From Macrostomum hystrix (Eukaryota > Platyhelminthes > Macrostomidae): a stretch of DNA of 64,000 nucleotides. Shown here one piece after another: positions 1 to 11,695 of this stretch. Below the pieces are notes generated by a model. The model did not search any database and was not told the origin of the DNA. It saw only the letters and a program-made list of their open reading frames with translations. The translations under genes were made by a program, and so were the position numbers. The stretch lies in NCBI GenBank assembly GCA_950097015.1, contig CATNEN010000038.1:33442501-33506500 (forward strand). The letters are read 5' to 3'. How positions within the stretch are numbered: the stretch's first letter is position 1; each line of letters opens with the position of its first letter.

Positions 1-205
1 TACGACTTGAAGATCAGGGTTCGATTCCTAACTCCACTGGAACAATTTGTGTCATTTAGCAATGCACTTAACTCTGGATTGCATCAGTTCACCCAGCTGT
101 TAAATGGGTAGCAGCATCAGTAGGAGTAATTGAGGGTGGGTGTGGCGTCTTCTCATCACGCAGCCTTCAGATGCGTCGCGCAAAAGCTGCAAATGGCCTG
201 TCAGT
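1..205 (+). mobile_element. SINE-2, tRNA-derived SINE, cut by the window edge
   Basis: The copy opens inside the tRNA-like head: a B-box-like GGTTCGATTCC lies at about 18-29. It is followed by TCCACTGGAACAATTTGTGT and a body with CACCCAGCTGTTAAATGGGTA. The reverse complement of this body recurs at 21.69-22.33 kb, where the whole head is present, so this is a repeat and not a tRNA gene. The middle (a 'tgtgtc..tagcaa.gcacttaac' block) resembles the conserved tail block shared by many invertebrate SINEs; that comparison is from memory. The 3' end near 205 is approximate. Confidence 0.72.
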
Positions 206-420
206 TTAGTTGCAGAAAGTTTTCACGGCGCATATACTTAGGCTTGAATGTGTTTGTCTTTATCGGGATTCAGAAATTTTCCTCTTTGAGTATAAAGCAC
301 TTGTAAAAAAGTATGTTTTTTAGAGACGCATGGACTTTTTGCCTACCAATAAGTTTTCAACCGGTGGACTTATGCTTTGGGACCCGAACATTGTTTCAAA
401 GGCAGTGAAAGTACTTTTTG

Positions 421-781
421 TGGTGTGTGACAGAGCGGTCAACCGCGTTTGCCTATGGCACCAAGGTCCCTGAGTTCGATTCCACGGTGAGGCCACATCA
501 ATTTAGGGCGCAGCTGCGGAGATAAGGCGTGGCGGCTTGTCGTGTAATTTGCACCCTTGAGGGCCAACGTCCAAGGCACAGTGAAGTGTACAGTGCCTGA
601 CGATGAGCAAGTCAAGAGGATGTAGAAGATATTTGAGCGTATGCCCGTGTTCAGTGGCTGTATTTGTGTGTGCTCAGGAGTCAGCGAAATGGGCAGAATT
701 ACCTCCTGGCTGGCTGCGTGTCTAGTGTCACCAAATGATGTCCCATTGCCCGCAGCTCTCCTGCAATTATTATTATTATTG
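421..781 (+). mobile_element. SINE-1, tRNA-derived SINE copy
   Basis: The head carries an A-box-like run (GTGACAGAGCGGTCAACCGCG) and a B-box-like GAGTTCGATTCC about 40 bases on. The body holds the family landmarks GCTTGTCGTG, CCAAGGCACAGTGAAGTGTAC, GTCAGCGAAATGGGCAGAAT and TTGCCCGCAGC, and ends in an ATT repeat. The same order occurs at 19.1, 21.85, 25.62 and 45.4 kb, and in reverse at 17.5 and 57.9 kb. The short open frame at 641-829 lies inside the repeat and is not a gene. No clear target duplication was found for this copy. Confidence 0.85.
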
Positions 782-1771
782 ATACTAGTTTTACCTCTAC
801 TTTTCGAAATAAGCTTAATGCTCTTTTAAAATATTACTTCTGTCGCGTTACGCCTTGAAATCGCTTACACTAAAGCTAACACTATAGTAACACTTTGGTA
901 TGGAAGTCCATGGACTTCCGAGAATTGCTCGAAAATTGAGTTTTCTGGCAAGCAAATACCATCTGTTTGTTTGTTGTTTAAGCGAATTCGGAAAGTTTTA
1001 GATGCCAGGTAGCATGTCGATAGAAGCACCAGATTCCAGACTGAATAGCCCATGTGGTTGATTTGACATTGCCATAATTAGTCAGATTGGTTTCATAGTT
1101 GGGATTACCAGAGTAATATTCAGCGTGAATCATGGACTCTGTGTCGGATGTAAAAGTAAGGATTTAGTGTAAGTGTCCTTAACCCGATGTATTGACTTTG
1201 CCCCGCGCATCATAAAATAGTTTTATACTAGCACGATAGTGTTATGTGGACACGGGAGAAGTTAAACATTAGCTCGCTTAGCAACCAATGATAATCGACA
1301 TTAAATCTGCATAGCGAGAGTAAGCTGGTCCAACTCTGTTTGCAGAATAGGAAACTACTTCCAACCATTCACCCGTCTAACCATTCATTCGCAGCTCCAA
1401 TGACCAATCGGGTAATTATATTGAGTCAACATGCCCGGGCCAAGCGAATATTTATATTGGCCCATCGGATCCAAATGCTGCTGGCCCGCACGCTCACCCG
1501 CAAGGAAGCCAGATCAGTAACATGATTGTACCTGAGAAAGAGTCGGTGCCAGGTGAGGATTTAAAAGGCTAAATTGCACTGAGTTGACACAAAAATATCT
1601 GTAGCGGAATCAGAGCTAAAACAATGGGAGAATCACCAAGGCTAATTAGTTATGGTTTACACTACTAGCCAGAAAAGTGACTTTAAGCAAAGCAGAAAGA
1701 AACCTCTCGCTACCTTAAATTGCAGCAAGAAAATAAAATAATTAACTAGTCGCTTAAATTTGTTCTCACAG
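782..1771. other. AT-rich stretch, probably containing the unseen first exon of the DEG/ENaC gene
   Basis: The channel exon downstream opens at a 3' splice site, so a first exon with the start codon should lie upstream, here or before the window. I could not identify it. Several short open frames exist but none resembles a known protein. Confidence 0.4.
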
Positions 1772-3835
1772 GTGTTCGGTCGGGTGGAAATTTTAGAAGG
1801 TCGCAGCTTTTCCTCCTTCGTCGAGAGCTTCGACGGTTCGCAACAGAGACAACAGCTCATGGCCTGAGTCGACTGGTTGGCAATGATCGGTCTCTGTACA
1901 TGAAATGCATCTGGATTGTCGTCTTCTTAGCTGCGTCAGGTGTGTTTGCCTACTGCTTCTCTGCATCGCTGAGCAAGTACATCCGGGGTGGTCACAGCAC
2001 GACTCTGTACGCCGACTACAAAGACTTTGTGTTTCCCGATGTGTACCTGTGTCCAGGAAACATTTTCTCCGGCAGCTACGGGTTCAGCTTGAATGCCACA
2101 GAAGCGAACGACCTGCGCAGTCGAATGATGGATTTGAGGTCGAAGTTTATTCAAATGTGCAATGGCTCTGTGTATCTTCTGCTCCGCGTTGTGCTCAACT
2201 CACTGCCAGTGAAGCTCGTTGCTGACCTAATGGGTCATCGACCAGTGCAGAATGTGTTGTGGGCCGGTCTGAAAAGTGACGCATCGAACGGCAACGAAAC
2301 AGTGGTTGAAGTTGAGCCGTTTTACCACTCATACGGCAAGCGATGCTCGAAAATTGTGCTTAGTAATGAAATTCGACAGACGCTTCGGAATCCGGCCAGA
2401 TCTTTGACTGCCTACCTGTCAGTCGACACACACATGCTGCAGTTTCCGGTCAATGCATCTAACCTTGTGCTGTTTCCATATCACAACTTAATCACAAACG
2501 TGAGCTCAGTTGAAAGTGGAATCATTCCGACCCAATGGAGTTATTACAATGGCATGGACCTGCTGGTTCCGGCCTCTCTGCGGCTGTTCCTGACGGATCC
2601 GGACACGTATCCGAGTGAGCTGAGCTCTGCCTCCGTGCTGCTCAGACCTGGCACCTCTAATGAGATCAAGATCTCAATGCTGCAGACAGAGAAGGATGTG
2701 TCCCAGCTGTCTAACGAGTGCCTGGCGGAGGAGAGCCGAGTCAGCTACTTCAATCCGTACTCACCTGAGCAGCCCTACAGCATGCGATACAGCTACGACT
2801 ACTGCTACTACGATGGTAATCCATGCACATTTACTAGCTTGATCAAAAGATGGATTTTGAACTGTGCTTTTGTCGGTACAGATTTCTCTATAGAGCCTGT
2901 GTTAAATGGTTTGCAAACAAGGTTATTACAAAGAATATTTTTAGAAATTCTCCAGAAGCAACGCTAAATAACTTTGTTACCATAAACTTCTTAGATATAG
3001 CTTCGTCTTATTTTAAAGGATGCTAGGTTCTCGAGTTTATTGCTAAACTTGACACATTACGTTAGCTTCAGTATTTCAAAAATTGTGCCATGCCAATTCA
3101 ACTCTAGAGGTGCACAGACGGACTCGAGAAATCCTGAACTGCATCGAGCAAGACTACCCCAGACCCCAGCACCACGCGGACTTACGATATTGCTCTAACT
3201 GGTCCGCTGTGGGTGTCTTCACTGACCCTCACACGTCCCGCATCCAGTCTGTGAGCAGCGAGGCAGCCAACGCCTGCGCAAAGAAGCGACCATGCACCGA
3301 GAGGTCCTACAGCCTGGCCTGGTCCACCGGCTCTTGGCCCACTGACACCGACAACCGAGACATGATGCATGGATTGCGTGCGGTCGTTAATAATAGAGGA
3401 CGGATGCCGATGGTTGAGTACCTTTACTCCGTGTTGGACAGAACCTATACCATCAATAGCAGCGACACCCGGCTGCTGCAGCGGATGCTGTTAGACCTGA
3501 ATCGGCAGCTGCAGTCGCAGGTGCTGCAGGTGAAGCTCATCAGTGCTGGACAGCTCAGCGCCGGCATGACGGTGTCTCTGGCCTACACTGGACTGAGCTT
3601 CTTTGCCGAGATCGGCGGTCTGTCCGGACTGTACCTGGGCTGCTCTGCGCTGACCTTCTTTGAAGTTGTAGAGCTGATTCATAATCTGCTGATCGCCGTG
3701 TGCCGTTCTGAGCGGAAACCAGACAAGACATCGTCGAATGGCACTGCAGATGGAGCGGAGGTCGCCATAGAGGGCGTGGAATCTGGTGTTCCTGGAGAGA
3801 ACAAGCAAGGTTTAATGGTTGAATGCATTGAGTAA
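1772..3835 (+). CDS. DEG/ENaC family sodium channel subunit, first exon missing
   Basis: Two exons are visible: 1772-2815 and 3108-3835 (phase-1 intron, GTAATC..CTCTAG), about 590 residues in all. The first exon opens after TTCTCACAG and carries the family's N-terminal gating motif (TTAHGLSRL), then transmembrane helix 1 (KCIWIVVFLAASGVFAYCF) and the start of the ectodomain (DFVFPDVYLCP). The second exon has the late cysteine region (CAKKRPCTERSYS), then FFAEIGGLSGLYLGCSALTFFE, the typical pre-TM2/TM2 segment with the G-x-S selectivity filter as GCS. This family forms trimeric, amiloride-sensitive cation channels of the plasma membrane, gated by peptides, acid or mechanical force; the ligand here is unknown. 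An in-frame ATG at 1900 lies after the HG motif and is unlikely to be the true start. The exon holding the first codons was not found. Confidence 0.9.
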
Positions 3836-5990
3836 ATGCTCCAGCAAGTAGACGTTAGTGCACGTTGCATCCTACTTGCAGAGAAGTTTTCACCTTTCGC
3901 ATCAAGTCAACCGCTCTGCCTTATGCTATAGGGTTAAAATTTCGAATAGTACTGAGTAAGTTTAACCAATTTTTAGTGCTCTTTTTAATGCAATAATGTC
4001 TGAAGATTGCTGAAGAATAGGTCTGAAGAATTTACCCACCCATTCCAATATTTTCAAGTTGCAAATCAATAAATTTTCTTTGAGCTCGCTGAAATCAATT
4101 ATTTGCGTGAATTCTACTTTTTAATTTGATTGCCGTAGTCAAATATTTTTTAGCTTGTTTATATATAGATTTCATCTTCTCTTACTTCTGCCAGCTTCGA
4201 AATTCGCAGTTTTTACAAACTGGACACCTTTTCACGTTCAATTTTGATAAAAATTTCAGTTTTAAAAAGACTTGCGAAAATTGAATTCCATTTTTAACGT
4301 TCGTATGAAGATTTACTAGCTTGTTTTGTATAAAAAAAGAACTTTAGATTCGCAGTTGGTTTGACAATTCAGTGAAACAGAACTAAATTTCACACGTCAA
4401 TTACAAGCCCAAGTATGTCAGATAATGTTTGTGTTCACACAATGTGCAGCTCCTTGTAAGCTCGAGGAGAGCAAATGTACGAGCGTAAATATCCGATGCC
4501 AATAGCCTGAGCCCAGCTGACTATTCACCGTACTACTTTTCGAAGGATGTTCTAAATATGGTGTTACCTGTCTCAGTAAGGATTCAATGGACTACAGCAA
4601 AGCTTTGAACAGCGCACGCTTAAAAGTCTTTGATTTGGCTTTTATTGAAATCTCTTGCGCAACTGGCGGCAACGCTTTCTACACAGAAGCAGATTTCTCT
4701 TGCTTGAATCGACGTTTGAACCTGAATCGACACAGTTTTCGCTACCGGGTTTTCTGCATCGAATCGCTTCAAAACTGGAGGATCGAGTCATTCGTAAATT
4801 CGGAACCGCTCCGGCTAGCAGCCTCTCTAGATTACTGTAGAGAGAGAGCTTGGCTCGCCTGCGATAGAGCGAGTACGCATATACTCTTTTAAAATGCTGC
4901 TGACACAGAAATTTCTAGACGTCGGTGTAAATCACCCGTTCGGTTTCAACGTTGACAAACCAAATCGCAAGCCTTCAGACATATTTTTATTCGGTTCGGC
5001 CAACAAAGAGGCGCTTCGATGCAGTTCACGGCTTTTGATTTGCTCGACTAAGCCGAGCAGCTTATTTTAACAGTTAGAAAGACCAGGGGCGAATTTCAAA
5101 TACCCAGAACAAGGACTAATATTTTCCACTCTCTCTGATTAAATAATTTCCAGAAAAACAAAACATCGGCATCGTCGAGACATTCAACGATTCTCGTTGG
5201 ATCGAGTCGGATGTTCGACAACAAATGTCGGCTATCATTTGTAACTACGAGTATTTTGGGTTGATAAAAAAGTTAATTTTTATTTTTTGAAACATTTATG
5301 GATTTGCCGTAGAACTTTATTCAAAGCAATGCTAATTGTTCTTGTCACCAGGGTCTTTGAAAACAATCGCTGAATATCTCGAAGATGCTGATGTCGGACG
5401 GCTTTGAAAGTTAGTTCATCGTAAAGGTGGGAAAACTTTGATATATAGCGGGAGTCTCATGAAAGTCGGGGCTTTGGGAGCTATTGTGAAGTAGGCAGTG
5501 GGTGTTTAAAATGAGACAAACCGTATTATTAACTTTTGAGTACCGAAAGGTGAATTTCTATACACATGGAATTCAACGTTTTCTGTGCTTTTTCCATAGA
5601 AAATCAGGCTAATCATCGCAAGCCAATCAGGGAGAAAGAGGGTCTCGAGAAGCGAACTTTCAGCCCCAAAATGTTAGGCAGATGAGCAGTCCTTCCTTTT
5701 ACTTACGATATATAAGACCAGAGGATAGATAATAAAATGTGTGATCCTACAGAAAAAACCAAGATATGCGCAACATTGGAGTGTTTCGGGAGGTTAATGT
5801 AAAAGTAAGTGAACTCTTTATTTAGCTAGTCGAATTTCGTGTTCATTGATTAGTACCGTCATATTTGTTCTGACGTTAAAATATTTTATAGTTTACTTAA
5901 ATAGCTCGTACTTGAATACTTAAATACTTATAGTTTATATTCTATGGCATAGTAATTATTAATAAAGCAGAAAGAGTTACCTCTGGCGTC
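3836..5990. other. AT-rich intergenic DNA, no gene recognised
   Basis: Apart from the polyadenylation signal at 4068 I see no coding, RNA or repeat signal. A 101-codon open frame at 4587-4892 has no recognisable motif and is probably chance. Confidence 0.5.
4068..4073 (+). promoter_or_regulatory. Candidate polyadenylation signal of the DEG/ENaC gene
   Basis: AATAAA lies 233 bases after the channel stop codon, the first such hexamer downstream. Confidence 0.45.
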
Positions 5991-6850
5991 TTTTTTAGTC
6001 GTACAAAAACTCTCGAATCTTTCCTATAGTCACTCTGGGGCTGTTGGAAGCTTCTGACGATCTTCTGACCCAGCCACTGATGTGGCCAAGCACAGCTCTT
6101 TGTTTGAAAACAAATCCTTCAAGAACGAAAGCCGTTCTAGAGCAGCCTCCATTGGATCTTACTCGGAAGAGCTGTGTTCGGACAATCAGTTGGCCTGGAT
6201 CAGATGCCTTCCTGCCAGCCCTAGTGCCCTTGTTCCTCTCGCTGAACGTCCCTCTGCTACTGCGTCGGCTCATTTGTAGCCCGACCGACTCCGGGGGGAC
6301 TGCAAGGGGTGGGCGCTGCTCCGCTGGAATTGAGCAGTTTTTTTGCTCAAACCAACCTGCCTTCTCCCAAATTGGAAGACTGGCTAGAGAGCGGGTTTGA
6401 CAGGTTTAGTGCAGCAGAGGAGGTACCTTCCGGGATGGGGGAGGCAACTGCAGCCACCTCCGTGCGCCACTGCTTTTGTTTCAGCTCCGGAGCCCTCAGG
6501 AGAGACGGCGCGGATGGCCCACTCAATGCCGACCAGCGCAAAGCCACCTCCGCTACAGCCCGCAGCTCAGAAAAAATATGACTAGCCCGTAGACGGTGTG
6601 CTGCAGGCAGCTAAAGCGGCAGACATCAAAGAGATGCCTCTCCTATAGGAACAGAGGCTGCAGAAGCTCAGCTCAGGGATTGGCATGTGGTGAACAGAGG
6701 AGTCAGGTTCTGCAGTGGCATTGTCTCCCTCATCGTGCCAGCCTGGCCGTTACGGCCCTGCAGCTGGCGCAGCGGGCAAGCGAGAAGGATTTGCGATGAA
6801 ATCATCGCCACTTTGAGCTGCGTCTGTTTAAAATAAAAGCAGCTAAAAAA
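5991..6850. other. GC-rich block of unknown nature
   Basis: Base composition rises sharply against both flanks, and overlapping short open frames exist on both strands (for example 6044-6400 + and 5995-6273 -). None shows a recognisable domain, and no frame stays open throughout. It may be a decayed gene or transposon fragment. Confidence 0.3.
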
Positions 6851-7061
6851 GCAGGGCTGGAAATTAACTCAATGCAGGCTGCGTGCACGGCATCGCGTCA
6901 TCCGTCATTCATCTGCTTCCGTGAATCAGATCCCCATCACTTGGCCCAGCTTCTCTCCAATTTGCATAGACAGAGAGATTGCAGGTTTTAATGCAACTGG
7001 AAACGCTCAGTTATTTTTCAATTATTTTGTTTTAACCAACTAGTTTTTACTATTTATGTCT

Positions 7062-10000
7062 AGTTGTGATCCCATGATTTCAGATTGTGATCCCATGATT
7101 TCAGATTGTGATCCCATGATTTCAAATTGTGATCCCATGATTTCAGATTGTGATCCCATGATTTCAGATTGTGATCCCATGATTTCAGATTGTGATCCAA
7201 TGATTTCAGATTGTGATCCCATGATTTCAAATTGTGATCCCATGATTTCAGATTGTGATCCCATGATTTCAGATTGTGATCCCATGATTTCAGATTGTGA
7301 TCCCATGATTTCAGATTGTGATCCCATGATTTCAGATTGTGATCCCATGATTTCAGATTGTGATCCCATGATTTCAGATTGTGATCCCATGATTTCATAT
7401 TGTGATCCCATGATTTCAGATTGTGATCCCATGATTTCAGATTGTGATCCCATGATTTCAAATTGTGATCCCATGATTTCAGATTGTGATCCCATGATTT
7501 CAGATTGTGATCCCATGATTTCAGATTGTGATCCCATGATTTCAGATTGTGATTCTATGATTTCAGATTGTGATCCCATGATTTCAGATTATGATCCCAT
7601 GATTTCAGAGTGTGATCCCATTATTTCAGATTGTGATCCCATGATTTCAGATTATGATCCCATGATTTCAGATTATGATCCCATGATTTCAGAGTGTGAT
7701 CCCATGATTTCAGATTGTGATCTCATGATTTCAGATTGTGATCCCATGATTTCAGATTGTGATTCCATGATTTCAAATTGTGATCCCATGATTTCAGAGT
7801 GTGATCCCATTATTTCAGATTGTGATCCCATGATTTCAGATTGTGATCCCATGATTTCAGATTGTGATCCCATGATTTCAAATTGTGATCCCATGATTTC
7901 AGAGTGTGATCCCATGATTTCAAAGTGTGATCCCATGATTTCAGAGTGTGATCCCATGATTTCAAATTGTGATCCCATGATTTCAGAGTGTGATCCCATG
8001 ATTTCAAAGTGTGATCCCATGATTTCAGAGTGTGATCCCATGATTTCAGATTGTGATCCCATGATTTCAGAGTGTGATCCCATGATTTCAGATTGTGATC
8101 CCATGATTTTAAATTGTGATCCCATGATTTCAGAGTGTGATCCCATTATTTCAGATTGTGATCCCATGATTTCAAATTGTGATCCCATGATTTCAGATTG
8201 TGATCCCATGATTTCAGATTGTGATCCCATGATTTCAGATTGTGATCCCATGATTTCAGATTGTGATCCCATGATTTCAGATTGTGATCCCATGATTTCA
8301 GATTGTGATCCCATGATTTCATATTGTGATCCCATGATTTCAGATTGTGATCCCATGATTTAAGATTGTGATCCCATGATTTCAGATTGTGATCCCATGA
8401 TTTCAGATTGTGATCCCATGATTTCAGATTGTGATCCCATGATTTCAGATTGTGATCCCATGATTTCAGATTGTGATCCCATGATTTCAGATTGTGATCC
8501 CATGATTTCAGATTATGATCCCATGATTTCAGATTATGATCCCATGATTTCAGAGTGTGATCCCATGATTTCAGATTGTGATCTCATGATTTCAGATTGT
8601 GATCCCATGATTTCAGATTGTGATCCCATGATTTCAGATTGTGATCCCATGATTTCAGATTGTGATCCCATGATTTCAGATTGTGATCCCATGATTTCAA
8701 ATTGTGATCCCATGATTTCAGATTGTGATCCCATGATTTCAGATTGTGATCCCATGATTTCAGATTGTGATCCCATGATTTCAGATTGTGATCCCATGAT
8801 TTCAGATTGTGATCCCATGATTTCAGATTATGATCCCATGATTTCAGATTATGATCCCATGATTTCAGAGTGTGATCCCATGATTTCAGATTGTGATCTC
8901 ATGATTTCAGATTGTGATCCCATGATTTCAGATTGTGATCCCATGATTTCAGATTGTGATCCCATGATTTCAGATTGTGATCCCATGATTTCAGATTGTG
9001 ATCCCATGATTTCAGATTATGATCCCATGATTTCAGATTATGATCCCATGATTTCAGATTGTGATCTCATGATTTCAGATTGTGATCCCATGATTTCAGA
9101 TTATGATCCCATGATTTCAGATTGTGATCCCATGATTTCAGATTGTGATCCCATGATTTCAGATTCTGATCCCATGATTTCAGATTATGATCCCATGATT
9201 TCAGATTATGATCCCATGATTTCAGATTGTGATCTCATGATTTCAGATTGTGATCCCATGATTTCAGATTGTGATCCCATGATTTCAGATTATGATCCCA
9301 TGATTTCAGATTATGATCCCATGATTTCAGATTGTGATCCCATGATTTCAGATTATGATCCCATGATTTCAGATTATGATCCCATGATTTCAGATTGTGA
9401 TCCCATGATTTCAGATTATGATCCCATGATTTCAGATTGTGATCCCATGATTTCAGATTATGATCCCATGATTTCAGATTGTGATCCCATGATTTCATAT
9501 TGTGATCCCATGATTTCATATTGTGATCCCATGATTTCAAATTGTGATCGCATGATTTCAAATTGTGATCCCAGGATTTCTAATTGTGATCCCATGATTT
9601 CAAATTGTGATCCCATGATTTCAAATTGTGATCCTAGGATTTCAGATTGTGATCCCATGATTTCAGATTGTGATCCCATGATTTCAGATTGTGAACCCAT
9701 GATTTCAGATTGTGATCCCATGATTTCAAATTGTGAACCCATGATTTCAGATTGTGATCCCATGATTTCAAATTGTGATCCCATGATTTCAGATTGTGAT
9801 CGCATGATTTCAGATTGTGAACCCATGATTTCAAAGTGTGATCCCATGATTTCAAATTGTGATCCCATGATTTCAGATTGTGATCCCATGATTTCAGATT
9901 GTGATCCCATGATTTCAGATTGTGATCCCATGATTTCAGATTGTGATCCCATGATTTCAAATTGTGATCCCATGATTTCAGATTGTGATCCCATGATTTC

Positions 10001-10445
10001 AGATTGTGATCCCATGATTTCAGATTGTGATCCCATGATTTCAGATTGTGATCCCATGATTTCAGATTGTGATCTCATGATTTCAGATTGTGATCCCATG
10101 ATTTCAGATTGTGATCCCATGATTTCAGATTGTGATCCCATGATTTCAGATTGTGATCCCATGATTTCATATTGTGATCCCATGATTTAATATTGTGATC
10201 CCATGATTTCAGATTGTGAACCCATGATTTCAGATTGTGATCCCATTGCTCAGATCGTGATCCCATTGTTTCAGATCGTGATCCTATTGTGTCAGTTTGG
10301 GATCCCATTGTTTTAAATCGCGATCCCATTGTTTTAGATCGTGATCCTATTGTTTCAGAACGTGATCCCATTGCTTCAGATCGTGATCCAGGATTGCAAA
10401 TTGTGATGCAGGATTTTAGACCTGATCCCAGGATTTCAGATTGGG
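7062..10445. repeat. 21-bp satellite array, about 150 units
   Basis: The unit is GATTGTGATCCCATGATTTCA. Because 21 is divisible by 3, frames stay open for hundreds of codons on both strands (a heptapeptide MISDCDP on +, GSQSEIM and KSWDHNL on -); these are repeat artefacts. TAA interrupts the + frame near 8361 and 10187. A variant unit with GATCTCATG occurs at 7721, 8582, 8897, 9065, 9233 and 10073, and all spacings are exact multiples of 21. Sub-blocks (two TAT variants, a GAG variant, then the CTC variant) recur and show higher-order duplication. From about 10245 to 10445 units diverge into a GATCGTGATCCCATTGTTTCA type, a decayed edge. Confidence 0.97.
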
Positions 10446-10879
10446 ACTCGCACTAATTAAATAATTAGATTTTCTAAACCTCTAAATAAAAGCTGCTAGT
10501 CATTACTGATGGCAGTATAGTTAGTGGTCACGTCTGTCGAAATATGAAATGACGGCTTAAAAGAGACCTTTGCTTTCAAGAATTAGCTGACTGTATAAAT
10601 ATATTTAGCTGCAGTAACTGCCTATGCCTTGTAACAATAGCTATGTGAACTTTGCTTTTACACCAAATGCTTATTACAGCTGTTGAGAATTAAAAGTATT
10701 TTTTTTGCCTTATTATTAATATCTTGACTCAGATAGTGCGCAAAAAGCCCGTGTTCTATAAAAATACGCGATCTATTGCACACAATGCAATGTAAGTGCT
10801 TAATTGTTTTATTTTAAGTACTGCATGACTAGTCATATCTGATAGAGGGCAAAGCACTTGACGATTAGATCTATTGGCA
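10446..10879. other. AT-rich spacer, nothing recognised
   Basis: This is plain AT-rich DNA between the satellite and the LINE fragment. No open frame or repeat stands out. Confidence 0.5.
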
Positions 10880-10891
10880 GCGATTAAATCT

Positions 10892-11503
10892 TCTTCTTCT
10901 TCTTCTTCTTCTTCTTCTTCGGGCGTGCGCGGGCCAGGGCCCATGGCACCGGGCATCAGATGATGCCCGCCTTCCCAAGCAGGGCCAGCACGGAAGCACA
11001 GCATTCAAAGACCGCAGCGGGCTCCGGGCAGGGGCCCCAGAGGCGGCAGCGGTGGGCGGTCAGGGCGGGGCAGGCGAGGAGCACGTGGGCCGCCGTCTCG
11101 TCGCCCTCGCCACAGAGTCGACAGGTGGGGGCCACCGGGGCGCCAATCGCGGCCTGGAAGCCCCGGAGGGCATGGCAGCGGTCGGCGCGCAGCTGGCAGA
11201 TCAGCCGCTCGTGCCGCCGCGAGAGGTCAGTCGGCGGAGGAGGCGGCAGGTGGCCCGAGGTGCAGGCGGCGTGCCAGGGCAGCGAGCTCGTGCCCGCAGC
11301 GTCGGCGGCCGCCGCGCGGTACAGCTGGTGCCAGCGGGCAAGGCAGTGGCGGCGAATGGCGGCCTGGGCCGCAGCCAGCGGGATGTGGGCCTCAGCCTGC
11401 GGCAGCGCGGAGCCGTGCTTGGCAATGGCATCGACCGCCTCGTTGCCAGGGATGCCCGCGTGGCCCGGGACCCACTGCAGGTGGACAGCGACGCCTCCGG
11501 CTG
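10892..11503 (-). mobile_element. 5'-truncated LINE (RNase H end) with GAA tail and 12-bp target duplication
   Basis: Read on the minus strand, one frame runs through the last RNase H motif (VPGHAGIPGNEAVDAIAKHG) to a zinc-knuckle-like CRLCGEGDETAAHVLLACP and stops near 10962. This is the C-terminus of an I/R1-type non-LTR polyprotein that carries RNase H. The element ends in a (GAA)n tail at about 10892-10920. The 12 bases GCGATTAAATCT occur at 10880-10891 and again at 11504-11515, immediately flanking the insert: a target-site duplication. Overlapping + frames at 10960-11687 are shadows. Loss of everything upstream of the RNase H end is the usual 5' truncation of target-primed reverse transcription. 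Confidence 0.93.
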
Positions 11504-11695
11504 GCGATTAAATCTCGTTAGCATAGTAGGAAGCAAAATCATTGAATGCTATCATTATTTTGTTAAAATTTTAACCAATTACAGTGTTTGTATTTGTACT
11601 AACTGCGGTAGTCTGACTCATAATTCAAGCGTAAAAATAATCTTTAAAATGTACTTTAAAAGTCGTCAGATGGCGAAATCAAATTGACCTGTCAA

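Noticed and set aside
18-60. tRNA gene at the window start, and another on the minus strand near 22250-22333
   Set aside because: Both continue into the same repeated body, so they are SINE heads; acceptor stems are not properly paired.
7056-10190. Very long open frames (435 and 604 codons, heptapeptide repeats) on + and similar ones on -
   Set aside because: A 21-bp satellite unit keeps every stop-free frame open; in-frame TAA codons occur and both strands are equally open.
10960-11687. Two long GC-rich + frames of 183 and 211 codons
   Set aside because: They are the antisense of a LINE whose minus frame has RNase H and zinc-knuckle motifs.
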